From NCBI RefSeq assembly GCF_014646055.1, contig NZ_BMMS01000015.1:62001-126000 (forward strand): DNA of 64,000 nt, in the 5' to 3' direction. The notes beneath the pieces are model-generated. The model did no database searches. It saw only the letters and a program-made list of their open reading frames with translations, and was not told where the DNA came from. Source of the DNA: Wenjunlia tyrosinilytica. Its GTDB lineage: Bacteria; Actinomycetota; Actinomycetes; Streptomycetales; Streptomycetaceae. Numbering within the stretch: position 1 is the stretch's first letter; each line of letters starts with the position of its first letter. The position numbers and the translations under genes are program-made. Below are positions 7,960 to 14,817 of the stretch, piece after piece.

Positions 7960-8958
7960 ATGACCACAGTTGACGGAGCGACGGGCACCGACTCGGTTCT
8001 TCGCTCGTTGCGGGAGTACGGCGAGAATCCGAGCGCGTTCCTGGCCCTGAACACCGGTAACGAATACTTCACCGACCCTTCCCTGGAAGGGGTCGTCGCC
8101 TACCGCCGGGCGGGACGCCATCTGATCCAGTTCGGCGGGCCCTTCGCGCCCGAGGGCGGGCAGGAGGCCTTGCTGCGGGCCTTCCTGGACTTCGCCAAGG
8201 AGAGCAGGCGGCGGGTGGTCGCCATCCAGCTGCAGCGCTCCGACGCCGAGCTCTACGCCGAGTCGGGCTTCACCGTGAACCAGGTGGGCGCCTCGTACTC
8301 CGTGCACCTGCCCGAGTTCACGCTCAAGGGCTCGAAGTTCATGAAGCTGCGCAACAAGATCTCCCGTGCGAAGCGCAGCGGGCTCGAGGTCGCCGAGGTG
8401 CCGCTGGAGGAGTGCCAGGAGGCGGTCGACTCCATCGACCAGCAGTGGCTGCGGTCCAAGGGACGCCATGTGAAGGAGATCGAGTTCCTGGTCGGGCAGT
8501 GCGGCGGCCCGGTGCAGCGGGAGCGGCGGCTCTTCCTCGGCCGGGTCGCCGGCGAGCCGGTGGCGTACATCTCCTACTCACCGGCCTTCGGCTCGCGCGC
8601 CGGCTGGCTGCACGACCTGAGCCGCCGGACCCCCGGCGTCTCACCGGGGGTCATGGAGGCGATCAACCTCCAGGCCATGGAGGCCTTCCAGCGCGAGGGC
8701 GCGCAGTGGCTGCACTTCGGCTTCACCCCCTTCACCAGCCTGTCGCCCGAGGCCGAGGTGTCCACCTCGAGCGCGGGGACGGCGAAGTTCATGCGCTTCC
8801 TCGCCGACCACGGGGAGAAGGTGTACCCGGCGAGCAGCCAGTTGGCGTACAAGGAGAAGTGGAACCCCCACCTGGTGCTGCCGGAGTACCTGGCCTTCCA
8901 CGGGCGGGCGCGCTTCGGGGCGATCTGGCAGATCCTGCGGGTCACCCGCTCCATCTGA
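7960..8958 (+). CDS. DUF2156 / MprF-type aminoacyl-tRNA-dependent transferase (VlmA-like)
   Basis: 332 residues; ATG 7960 chosen over ATG 7939 because GGGGAG sits at the right distance. The protein resembles the soluble C-terminal domain of lysyl-phosphatidylglycerol synthases (double GNAT fold): QFGGPFAP and FLDFAKE early, KLRNKISRAKRSGLEV mid-protein, FLGRVAGEPVAYISY, GWLHDLSRR, and FGFTPFTSLSPE near 260. There are no membrane segments. Members move an amino acid from charged tRNA to an acceptor; VlmA of valanimycin biosynthesis belongs to this group and moves serine from seryl-tRNA to isobutylhydroxylamine. Divergent placement beside an amine-forming operon supports that role. Alternative: transfer to lipid or cell wall. 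Confidence 0.8.
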   Translation: MTTVDGATGTDSVLRSLREYGENPSAFLALNTGNEYFTDPSLEGVVAYRRAGRHLIQFGGPFAPEGGQEALLRAFLDFAKESRRRVVAIQLQRSDAELYAESGFTVNQVGASYSVHLPEFTLKGSKFMKLRNKISRAKRSGLEVAEVPLEECQEAVDSIDQQWLRSKGRHVKEIEFLVGQCGGPVQRERRLFLGRVAGEPVAYISYSPAFGSRAGWLHDLSRRTPGVSPGVMEAINLQAMEAFQREGAQWLHFGFTPFTSLSPEAEVSTSSAGTAKFMRFLADHGEKVYPASSQLAYKEKWNPHLVLPEYLAFHGRARFGAIWQILRVTRSI

Positions 8959-9017
8959 CGAGCGCGCGACGAGCCGTCGCCCCCGCCCGCGGCGGTCGCG
9001 TATCGCCCGCGGCGGCC

Positions 9018-9779
9018 CTACAGCAGCGCCGGATCCTGCCGGAGGATCTCGTGGAACTTGTCGCGCAGCGCCCGTCCTGGCTCCAGACCCAGATCCTGGG
9101 ACAGGCGCTGCCGCGTCCGGTGGTAGGCGTCCAGCGCGTCCGCCTGGCGCCCCGAGCGGTACAACGCGGTCATCAGCTGCTCGCAGAACCGCTCGCGCAG
9201 GGGGTACTGGGCGTGCAGCTGCTCGAGCTCGGTGATCACGAACCGGTGCATGTCCAGGGCGAGTTTGGCGTCGAAGAGGCGCTCGCGGGCGGTGAGCCGG
9301 ATCTCGGCGAGCCTGGCGTAGGCCATCCGGCAGATCATGCCCTGGCCGGTGTCGAGCAGGGCGGGCCCGCGCCAGTACCCCAGCGCCTCGGTGAGCAGGT
9401 CCACCGCGCGGCGCGGCTGGGCCTCCTGCACGGTCTCGGCCCGCAGCACCAGGTCGTGGAAGCGCAGGGCGTCGACGTCGTTGGGAGGCAGGGCGAGGGT
9501 GTATCCGGTGTAGGAGGTCTGCACGACCGAGCGCAGGCTGTCCCGCCCGGTGCGGTCCGCGAGGATTCTGCGCAGCCTCGCGACGTGTCCCTGGAGGGAG
9601 TTCTCCGCGTTGCGGGGAGGGTCCTCCGCCCACAGTTCGTCGATCAGGTCGTCCCTGGAGACAGGGCTGCCCGGAGTGAGTGCGAGTACCGCCAGGATCG
9701 CCCGCAGCTTCTCGCCCGGGATGCTCAGTGAGATCCCCTCGTCCACCACTTCGAGTGACCCCAGGAGGTTGATCTGCAT
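9018..9779 (-). CDS. SARP-family transcriptional activator
   Basis: 253 residues, ATG 9779 with GAAAGGGG upstream. It has an N-terminal winged-helix OmpR-like DNA-binding domain (MQINLLGSLEVVDEG, then IPGEKLRAILAVLAL and SRDDLIDELW) and a bacterial transcriptional activation domain (LQGHVARLRRIL, LPPNDVDALRFHDLV, RSGRQADALDAYHRTRQRL, DLGLEPG). This is the small ActII-ORF4 type without ATPase domain. SARPs bind heptameric direct repeats and switch on biosynthetic operons; valanimycin also uses one, VlmI. It is the best candidate pathway activator. Its own upstream region contains an unusual array of heptamers. Confidence 0.93.
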   Translation of the reverse strand: MQINLLGSLEVVDEGISLSIPGEKLRAILAVLALTPGSPVSRDDLIDELWAEDPPRNAENSLQGHVARLRRILADRTGRDSLRSVVQTSYTGYTLALPPNDVDALRFHDLVLRAETVQEAQPRRAVDLLTEALGYWRGPALLDTGQGMICRMAYARLAEIRLTARERLFDAKLALDMHRFVITELEQLHAQYPLRERFCEQLMTALYRSGRQADALDAYHRTRQRLSQDLGLEPGRALRDKFHEILRQDPALL

Positions 9780-9857
9780 GTGTGTGTCCGCCCCTTTCGG
9801 CGTGCGGCCGGGACTGGCCGGCCCGGCCCGTTCATCCGTGCGCTGCGGTGCGGTTCT

Positions 9858-9920
9858 GTGCGAAGTGCGTGGTGCGACGTGCGTGGTGCGTGGTGCGACG
9901 TGCGTGGTGCGATGTGCGAA
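9858..9920. repeat. Nine in-phase heptamer direct repeats GTGCGNN
   Basis: Nine consecutive 7-bp units, all starting GTGCG and ending AA, TG, AC or AT, run without interruption from 9858 to 9920. They lie 79-141 bases upstream of the SARP start codon. SARPs recognise heptameric direct repeats, though usually spaced by a helical turn rather than end to end. Replication slippage in a GC-rich tract is the plain alternative. Confidence 0.9.
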
Positions 9921-9950
9921 GAGCGCGCGGTGCGAGACATGCGTTGTGCG

Positions 9951-9982
9951 ACGTGCCGACGTGCCGACGTGCCGACGTGCCA
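9951..9982. repeat. Four 8-bp tandem repeats ACGTGCCG
   Basis: Four consecutive octamers, three exact ACGTGCCG and a fourth ending in A, follow the heptamer array on the SARP-distal side. The half-palindromic ACGT core recurs every 8 bases. Confidence 0.9.
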
Positions 9983-10319
9983 AGTGCGCATGCCTGTGCT
10001 GTGCGCCGTGCGCCGGGTCCCCGGCGGTGCGGCTCGTCGCGGTCCGGCGCCGCACCCGCGACCGGGTCGGCGTCCAGGTGCCGCGGCACCGGCCGAGGTG
10101 AGGACGTGAAGCCGTCGTGGCGTACGCGGCGGTAACCGCGCCGTCACGGTGACAGCCGCACTCACAGCGTCGATCGACGCGGGGTCCGGTCCTGCTGGAC
10201 CGGCAACCGCCTCATCATGCGCAAATTGTCCGCCCCCGGCTCGAGGTCCGGTCGACCTCGCATCGTGCGTGTGTTCGTACGCTGAGCCGTATTACGGGGG
10301 ACATGGCACGGGGGAGCCT
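9983..10319. other. Remaining SARP/SGNH intergenic sequence
   Basis: Together with the two repeat arrays this forms a 540-base divergent gap between the SARP gene and the SGNH-like gene. Open frames crossing it encode only repeat-derived low-complexity peptides with no ribosome site or protein-like composition. Both promoters must be here. No convincing additional gene is seen. Confidence 0.6.
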
Positions 10320-11012
10320 ATGACAACGAAGCAAGGTGCCGCCCCGCGTGAGGCGGGCGATCCGCACTGCCTGCGCGAGGGAGAGGCGGCACGACTGCTG
10401 GAGCGGGCCCCCTGGCGCCGTTTCGTGGTGCTGGGGGACGGAGTGGCCGAGGGCAGGGGTGACCCGGTCGAGGGCTACGGCCAGGGGGGCTGGGCGGGAA
10501 GGGTCGCCGCCGCCCTGCGCGAGGTGCGTCCTGAGCTGGCGTACCTCAATCTCGCCAAGCGCTCGCTGGTCGCCGCCCAGGTGCGGTCCCAGCAGTTGGA
10601 GGCCGCCTTGAACTTCACCTGCGACCTCGCCGCCGTGGTCTGCGGCGCGCAGGACGTGCTGCGCCGCTCCTTCGACCCCGACGCCACCGAGGTGGAGCTG
10701 AGCCGCGTCATCGCGCCCCTGCGCGACGCGGGGTGCGACGTCCTGACGATGAGCCAGTTCGACATCACCCGCTCGGGCCTCGTCCCGGAGGAGGAGTCGC
10801 CCGCCCTGCGCGAGCGCCTGCGGGTACTCGCCGAGCGCACGCAGGCGGTCTCGCTGCGGCACGGCGCGCTGCACGTCGACCTGACCCTCCATCCGGCCGC
10901 GGCGGATCCCGGTGTCCACAGCGCGGACCACCGCCACCCGAGCGCGCGCGGCCACGCCGTCGCGGGCGCCGAGGCGGTCCGCAGGCTGGGCGCCCGGCTC
11001 CTCGAGCGCTAG
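10320..11012 (+). CDS. SGNH/GDSL-hydrolase-like protein with degenerate active site
   Basis: 230 residues, ATG 10320 with GGGGGAG upstream. It is clearly paralogous to the SGNH hydrolase at 13785-14489: shared RLLERAPWRRF/TKFLNGAPWKRY start, GQGGWAGRV, RSQQLEAALNF, EVELSRVIAPLR, RLRVLAERTQAVS and SARGHAV. Block I reads VLGDGVAEG, so the nucleophile Ser is Gly41. Block III reads CGAQD, so the oxyanion Asn is Gln111. The block V Asp203/His206 pair remains. As written it should not work as a Ser hydrolase. It may be a binding or partner protein for the intact paralogue, or a decaying copy; the open frame and codon use remain normal. Confidence 0.8.
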   Translation: MTTKQGAAPREAGDPHCLREGEAARLLERAPWRRFVVLGDGVAEGRGDPVEGYGQGGWAGRVAAALREVRPELAYLNLAKRSLVAAQVRSQQLEAALNFTCDLAAVVCGAQDVLRRSFDPDATEVELSRVIAPLRDAGCDVLTMSQFDITRSGLVPEEESPALRERLRVLAERTQAVSLRHGALHVDLTLHPAAADPGVHSADHRHPSARGHAVAGAEAVRRLGARLLER

Positions 11013-11066
11013 CGCTGTCCACCGATCGGCCGTGGAGCCTCGTTGACGGCTCCGGGGGCCGCTCCT

Positions 11067-11087
11067 AGAATCCGAACGTCGGTATGT
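11067..11087. promoter_or_regulatory. TetR operator-like inverted repeat upstream of tetR
   Basis: Left arm AGAATCCGA and right arm TCGGTATGT are separated by ACG. The right arm is identical to that of the operator-like site before the exporter gene (12232-12254), and the left arm matches the inverse at 6 of 9 positions. It lies 22 bases upstream of the TetR start codon, well placed for autorepression. Confidence 0.7.
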
Positions 11088-11108
11088 TCCTGTGGTGAGG
11101 TGGTGCGC

Positions 11109-11753
11109 ATGGCTGTCCCGTCCCGGACCGTCCCCGCCCGTCCCCGCCGCCGGACCCAGCGCGAGCGCAGCGAGGCGACCTCGGGCGATCTGCTCGACGC
11201 CGCACGGGAGTTGTTCGCCCGGGACGGCTACGCCGCCACCTCGCTCGAGGCCGTCTGCGAACGTGCCGGGGTGAGCAAGGGCGGCCTGTACCACCACTTC
11301 AGGAACAAGGAGGACCTCTTCCGCGTGGTCTGCGCCGCCGAGCAGAAGCGGCTCGCCGCGGCCGTCTCCGCCGCCTACCGCGCCACCCCCGACGACTCCT
11401 GGCTCGCGGTGTACGAGGGCTGCCGCGCCTTCCTCGAGGCCTCCATGGATCCGGCCGTCCAGCGCATCACACTCCTGGACGCGCCCGGCGCCCTCGACGG
11501 GTCGGTGCTGCGGGAGATCCGCTCCGGCTGCCAGGACCTGATGAAGGCCGCCGTGGAGCGGGCCGTGTCCGAGTGCCGGATCGCGCGGCGCCCGGTCGAG
11601 CCGCTGGCCACGCTGCTGTACGGGGGCATATGCGAGGCGGCGATGGCGATCGCCCGATCGCCGCGCCAGGAGGAACTGCGCCGGGAGACCCTCGGTGAAC
11701 TCCGCTCGTTCCTGGCCGCCCTCGCCGTGGAGGCGGCCGCACTCGCCCGCTAG
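11109..11753 (+). CDS. TetR-family transcriptional repressor
   Basis: 214 residues from ATG 11109, chosen because GAGGTG lies just upstream and because the HTH begins at the usual distance. The N-terminal helix-turn-helix is textbook: LLDAARELFARDGYAATSLEAVCERAGVSKGGLYHHFRNKEDLF at about 25-68 (shown here only as its key run). The remaining helices form a ligand-binding domain. Matching inverted repeats in front of this gene and of the DHA2 exporter downstream imply that it represses itself and the exporter and is released by the product or an intermediate. It sits between cluster genes, so it is probably the pathway's export regulator. Confidence 0.93.
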   Translation: MAVPSRTVPARPRRRTQRERSEATSGDLLDAARELFARDGYAATSLEAVCERAGVSKGGLYHHFRNKEDLFRVVCAAEQKRLAAAVSAAYRATPDDSWLAVYEGCRAFLEASMDPAVQRITLLDAPGALDGSVLREIRSGCQDLMKAAVERAVSECRIARRPVEPLATLLYGGICEAAMAIARSPRQEELRRETLGELRSFLAALAVEAAALAR

Positions 11754-12231
11754 TGCCTGCCACGTCTCCCCGTATCCGCGTATCCCCGCATCCCCGCGTC
11801 CCGGCCGCCTGCGGGGTCCCGGTTGGCACGGCACCCTGAATCCCGACTCGAGCGCCTCTGGTTACCGGCCCGTCAGGCCGCGTACGAGCAGGACACGAGG
11901 TCCACTCCCTACCCTCTAGGCGCTGCACGGCAGGCCGCTTGCCCATGACCTGCCGAGCGGGCGGCCGGCGCTGCGCTTCGGCCTCGATGCCCCGCCGGAT
12001 CGGCGCCCCGCGCCCCGCCTCGTCGCCCGCTGCGCCATATGCGCCATGAGGAGGTGAACGCGGACGGGTTCGCTCTCTCGAGGGACGCTCGAGCCGTACC
12101 GGACCGCTCTCCGGAGATGGGGCGCGGACCCTTTCCGATACCGGAAAGCCCCTGATGGGGGGCCATGCACAGGCCTTGGTCGCGGAGCGTGGGGTCCATG
12201 GCTCCGGTTGACGTCCACTCGCCCGGCAGAA
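11754..12231. other. Intergenic stretch between tetR and the exporter gene
   Basis: About 480 bases without a convincing gene. It contains a perfect inverted repeat at 12131-12148 (CTTTCCG, 4-base spacer, CGGAAAG). A GTG-started frame for about 33 residues at 12056 follows an AGGAGG-like motif, but the peptide has no recognisable features. A minus-strand frame here is Arg/Ala-rich noise. Confidence 0.5.
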
Positions 12232-12254
12232 TACATTCCGACCATCGGTATGTA
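12232..12254. promoter_or_regulatory. Near-perfect operator palindrome upstream of DHA2 exporter
   Basis: Arms TACATTCCGA and TCGGTATGTA flank the 3-base spacer CCA, with one mismatch in ten pairs. The site overlaps the start of the AGGAGG ribosome-binding site and ends 15 bases before the chosen start codon, so a bound repressor would block transcription or early elongation. The right arm recurs upstream of the TetR gene. Confidence 0.85.
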
Positions 12255-12269
12255 GGAGGCATGAGAGGC

Positions 12270-13745
12270 ATGATGAGTAATCAGACTCCAGGCGCAGCGG
12301 CCCGACGTGGTTATCTGCCCTTGTTGTTGCTCGCATCCGGTGCGACATTCCTGGCCGTCCTCGACGTGACGATCGTCAACCTGGCCATCCCCGACCTGCA
12401 CAACGACTTCGACAGCGCGGACATCGCGGACCTGTCATGGGTCGTCACGCTCTACGCCACGCTCTTCGCCGCCCTGCTCGCCCCCGCGGGCAGACTCGCC
12501 GACGTCATCGGCAGGCGGTCCCTGTTCATCGCGGGCATGGGCGGCTTCACGCTCATGTCCCTGCTGTGCGCGCTCGCGCCCAACCTCGGCCTGCTGCTCG
12601 GGGCGCGGGCCCTGCAGGGCGCCAGCGCCGCCGCGATGATCCCCGCGTCGCTGGCCATCGTGCTCGCCGACACCCCGCCCGAGCGCCGCAGGGCGGCCAT
12701 CGGCCAGTGGAGCGCCGCCTCCGCCCTCGCCGCGGCGGTCGGACCCTCCGTCGGCGGTGTCCTGGTCGACCAGTTCGGCTGGCGGTCGCTGTTCCTGATC
12801 AATGTGCCCTTCGGCATTATCCTGCTGCTGTTCGCCGGCATCATTCCCCGCACCACCCGCCCCGAGGGCAGCAGGCTCCCCGACCTGCTCGGCACGCTCC
12901 TGCTCGGCACCGGCATCGGCCTGCTGAGCCTGGGCATCTCCAAGGGCAGCGACTGGGGCTGGGGCGCGGCCGCGACCCTCGGCTGCCTGATCGGCGGCGC
13001 GCTCGCCATGGGCCTGACGCTCTGGCGCTCCAACCACCACCCCGTTCCGGCCGTGGAGACCTCGCTGTGGCGCAGCCGCACCTTCGCGCTGGCCAACGCC
13101 TCGTCCTTCTTCTACGGCGCCGCGCTGTTCGCCTGGCTGCTCGTCGGCGTCCTGTACGTCACGACCCTGTGGCACTGGTCGGAGCTGAAGGCGGGCCTGG
13201 CGATGACCCCAGGCGCCTTCGCGGCGACCTTCGTGGCCCTGTACGCGGGCAACCTCCAGGCCAAGTACGGTCCCCGCTTCGTCGTGGTCTCGGGCTCGCT
13301 GATCCTGGCGGCCACCGGGCTGTTCCTCGCCTTCACCCTGCCCGACCACTCGATGTTCTGGGCCTACTGGCTGCCGCTGGGCACCGTTGCCGGTATCGGC
13401 ATGGGCGCCATCACCACCGGCACCTCGACCGCCGCGGCGCTGTCGGTCTCCCCGCTGCGCTTCGCCGGAGCGACCGGCCTGAACCAGACGGCCCGCCAGG
13501 TCGGCGGCGCCCTGGGCATCGCCACCCTGGCCACCATGCTCACCGATGTCCAGCTGACCACGGACGACTTCGGCAAGGTCTACCTCTTCGCCGGGATCTC
13601 CTCGCTCCTGGCGGCCCTGACCGGACTCGGACTCGTCTTCAAGGCGGCGCCCGCCCCGGCGGCCACCACCGACCCGGCCGCCGCCGACGCCGCCGCCTCG
13701 GACAGGCAGGCCTCGGCCGCGTCCCAGGAGAAGGCCGCCAGTTGA
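12270..13745 (+). CDS. DHA2-family MFS drug exporter
   Basis: 491 residues with about 14 hydrophobic segments. DHA2 features: LDVTIVNLAIPDL in helix 1, the loop 2-3 motif GRLADVIGRR, an antiporter motif region ALAAAVGPSVGGVL in helix 5, and an Ala/Asp-rich C-terminal tail. ATG 12270 is chosen because AGGAGG at 12254-12259 lies 10 bases upstream; ATG 12261 would be too close. It is an inner-membrane proton-coupled exporter, most likely for the cluster product or self-protection. Control by the neighbouring TetR is supported by the shared operator. The SGNH hydrolase gene follows after 39 bases. Confidence 0.92.
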   Translation: MMSNQTPGAAARRGYLPLLLLASGATFLAVLDVTIVNLAIPDLHNDFDSADIADLSWVVTLYATLFAALLAPAGRLADVIGRRSLFIAGMGGFTLMSLLCALAPNLGLLLGARALQGASAAAMIPASLAIVLADTPPERRRAAIGQWSAASALAAAVGPSVGGVLVDQFGWRSLFLINVPFGIILLLFAGIIPRTTRPEGSRLPDLLGTLLLGTGIGLLSLGISKGSDWGWGAAATLGCLIGGALAMGLTLWRSNHHPVPAVETSLWRSRTFALANASSFFYGAALFAWLLVGVLYVTTLWHWSELKAGLAMTPGAFAATFVALYAGNLQAKYGPRFVVVSGSLILAATGLFLAFTLPDHSMFWAYWLPLGTVAGIGMGAITTGTSTAAALSVSPLRFAGATGLNQTARQVGGALGIATLATMLTDVQLTTDDFGKVYLFAGISSLLAALTGLGLVFKAAPAPAATTDPAAADAAASDRQASAASQEKAAS

Positions 13746-13784
13746 CGACGGACCGCCGCGACCCCGACAAGGAGACCCACCGAA

Positions 13785-14489
13785 ATGACGAGCACGCAGG
13801 CGCAGCCACCGGACGACACCTCACTCGAGGCGCAGGACCCGTACCTGCTCGACGACGACTCCACCACCAAGTTCCTGAACGGAGCGCCGTGGAAGCGGTA
13901 CGCGGTCCTGGGGGACAGCATCGCCCAGGGTGTCCGCGAGGCGGTGCCGGGTTACGCGGACAGCTCGTGGGCGGAGCGCCTCGCCGGTTCGCTGCGGCGC
14001 GTCCAGCCCGACCTGGAGTACCGCAACTTCGGTGAGCGCGACCTGGTGGCGGCCAAGGTGCGCTCCACCCAGCTGGAGCCCGCGCTGGAGTTCGCCCCGG
14101 ACCTCGCCGCCGTCCTCGCGGGCGGCAACGACATCCTGGGGCGCAGCTTCGACGCCGACGCCGTCGAGGTGGAGCTCGCCCGGATGATCTCCGCGCTGCG
14201 GGCCAGGGGCACCACGGTCGTCACCATGGGGCTGTTCGACATCACACAGTCCCCGTACGTCCCCGAGAAGTACCGCCCGATCATGCAGGAGCGGCTGCGG
14301 GTGCTCGCCGAGCACACCCGCGCCGTCTCCGACCGCATGGGCTGCCTGTACGTCGACCTGCCCGGTCACCCCGCGGGCGGCGAGGAGATCTACTCCCAGG
14401 ACGGCCTGCACCTCAACACCCGCGGCCACGCGGTCGTGGCCACCGAGACGGTGCGAAGGATCGCCGAGCACCTGGGCAACTCCGCCTGA
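13785..14489 (+). CDS. SGNH/GDSL hydrolase, intact active site
   Basis: 234 residues, ATG 13785 with AAGGAG upstream. All SGNH blocks are present: VLGDSIAQG with nucleophile Ser45, a conserved Gly region at GERDL, GGND with Asn115, and D206-x-x-H209 in SQDGLHLNTRGH. There is no signal peptide, so it is cytoplasmic. Family members are esterases, acyltransferases or thioesterases. It is probably co-transcribed with the exporter. Together with the degenerate paralogue at 10320 it may hydrolyse or transfer an acyl group or ester on the pathway intermediate; substrate unknown. Confidence 0.88.
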   Translation: MTSTQAQPPDDTSLEAQDPYLLDDDSTTKFLNGAPWKRYAVLGDSIAQGVREAVPGYADSSWAERLAGSLRRVQPDLEYRNFGERDLVAAKVRSTQLEPALEFAPDLAAVLAGGNDILGRSFDADAVEVELARMISALRARGTTVVTMGLFDITQSPYVPEKYRPIMQERLRVLAEHTRAVSDRMGCLYVDLPGHPAGGEEIYSQDGLHLNTRGHAVVATETVRRIAEHLGNSA

Positions 14490-14817
14490 CGCACACCCGT
14501 TGTCCCCGCCGCCGCTTCCCCGACCCCGAAGCGCCGGACGCGGGCCGGCACCGCCCCGACCGGGCGCCCGCTTCCCAGGGGCGCCCGGCGCGGGCGTTCC
14601 CGGACCCGAAGTCCCCGGCGGGGAACGGAGAGTTCAGAGCCGCCCTCGCGAGTCCCGGGCCGGGACCGGCGCTTCGGCGGTGACACCGGCGGCGCCGAGC
14701 GGAGATCCCGCTGAGACCGGTGTGTCAGAGGGATCTGGCGCATCCTCGCGACACTGGCTGCGCGCCGCGCACCCGGCCCTCGTCCGTCCGTATCCGACCC
14801 GTTGGAAGGCCACCGGC
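14490..14817. other. Intergenic stretch before P450 gene
   Basis: About 330 bases, extremely GC-rich and low-complexity in the first half (short CCCCGxCGCC-like runs). No gene is supported. The P450 promoter presumably lies within 14690-14800; no clear -10/-35 was found. Confidence 0.5.

Noticed and set aside
7764-8072. Longer N-terminus for the aldehyde dehydrogenase reaching to 8072
   Set aside because: It would overlap the divergent DUF2156 gene and its promoter, and the added residues are basic and unstructured with no ribosome site.
9780-10165. Open frames through the repeat region upstream of the SARP
   Set aside because: They encode repeats such as THVAPRT from the heptamers in several frames at once, which shows that the DNA repeat and not a protein is the origin.
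10215-11834. Long minus-strand open frame (539 residues) opposite the SGNH-like and TetR genes
   Set aside because: Its translation is Gly/Arg/Ala/Gln-rich without domains and it mirrors the third codon position of clear plus-strand genes.
12056-12157. Small GTG-started ORF with a good ribosome-like site between tetR and the exporter
   Set aside because: About 33 residues with no recognisable property; a chance AGGAGG in this gap is as likely.
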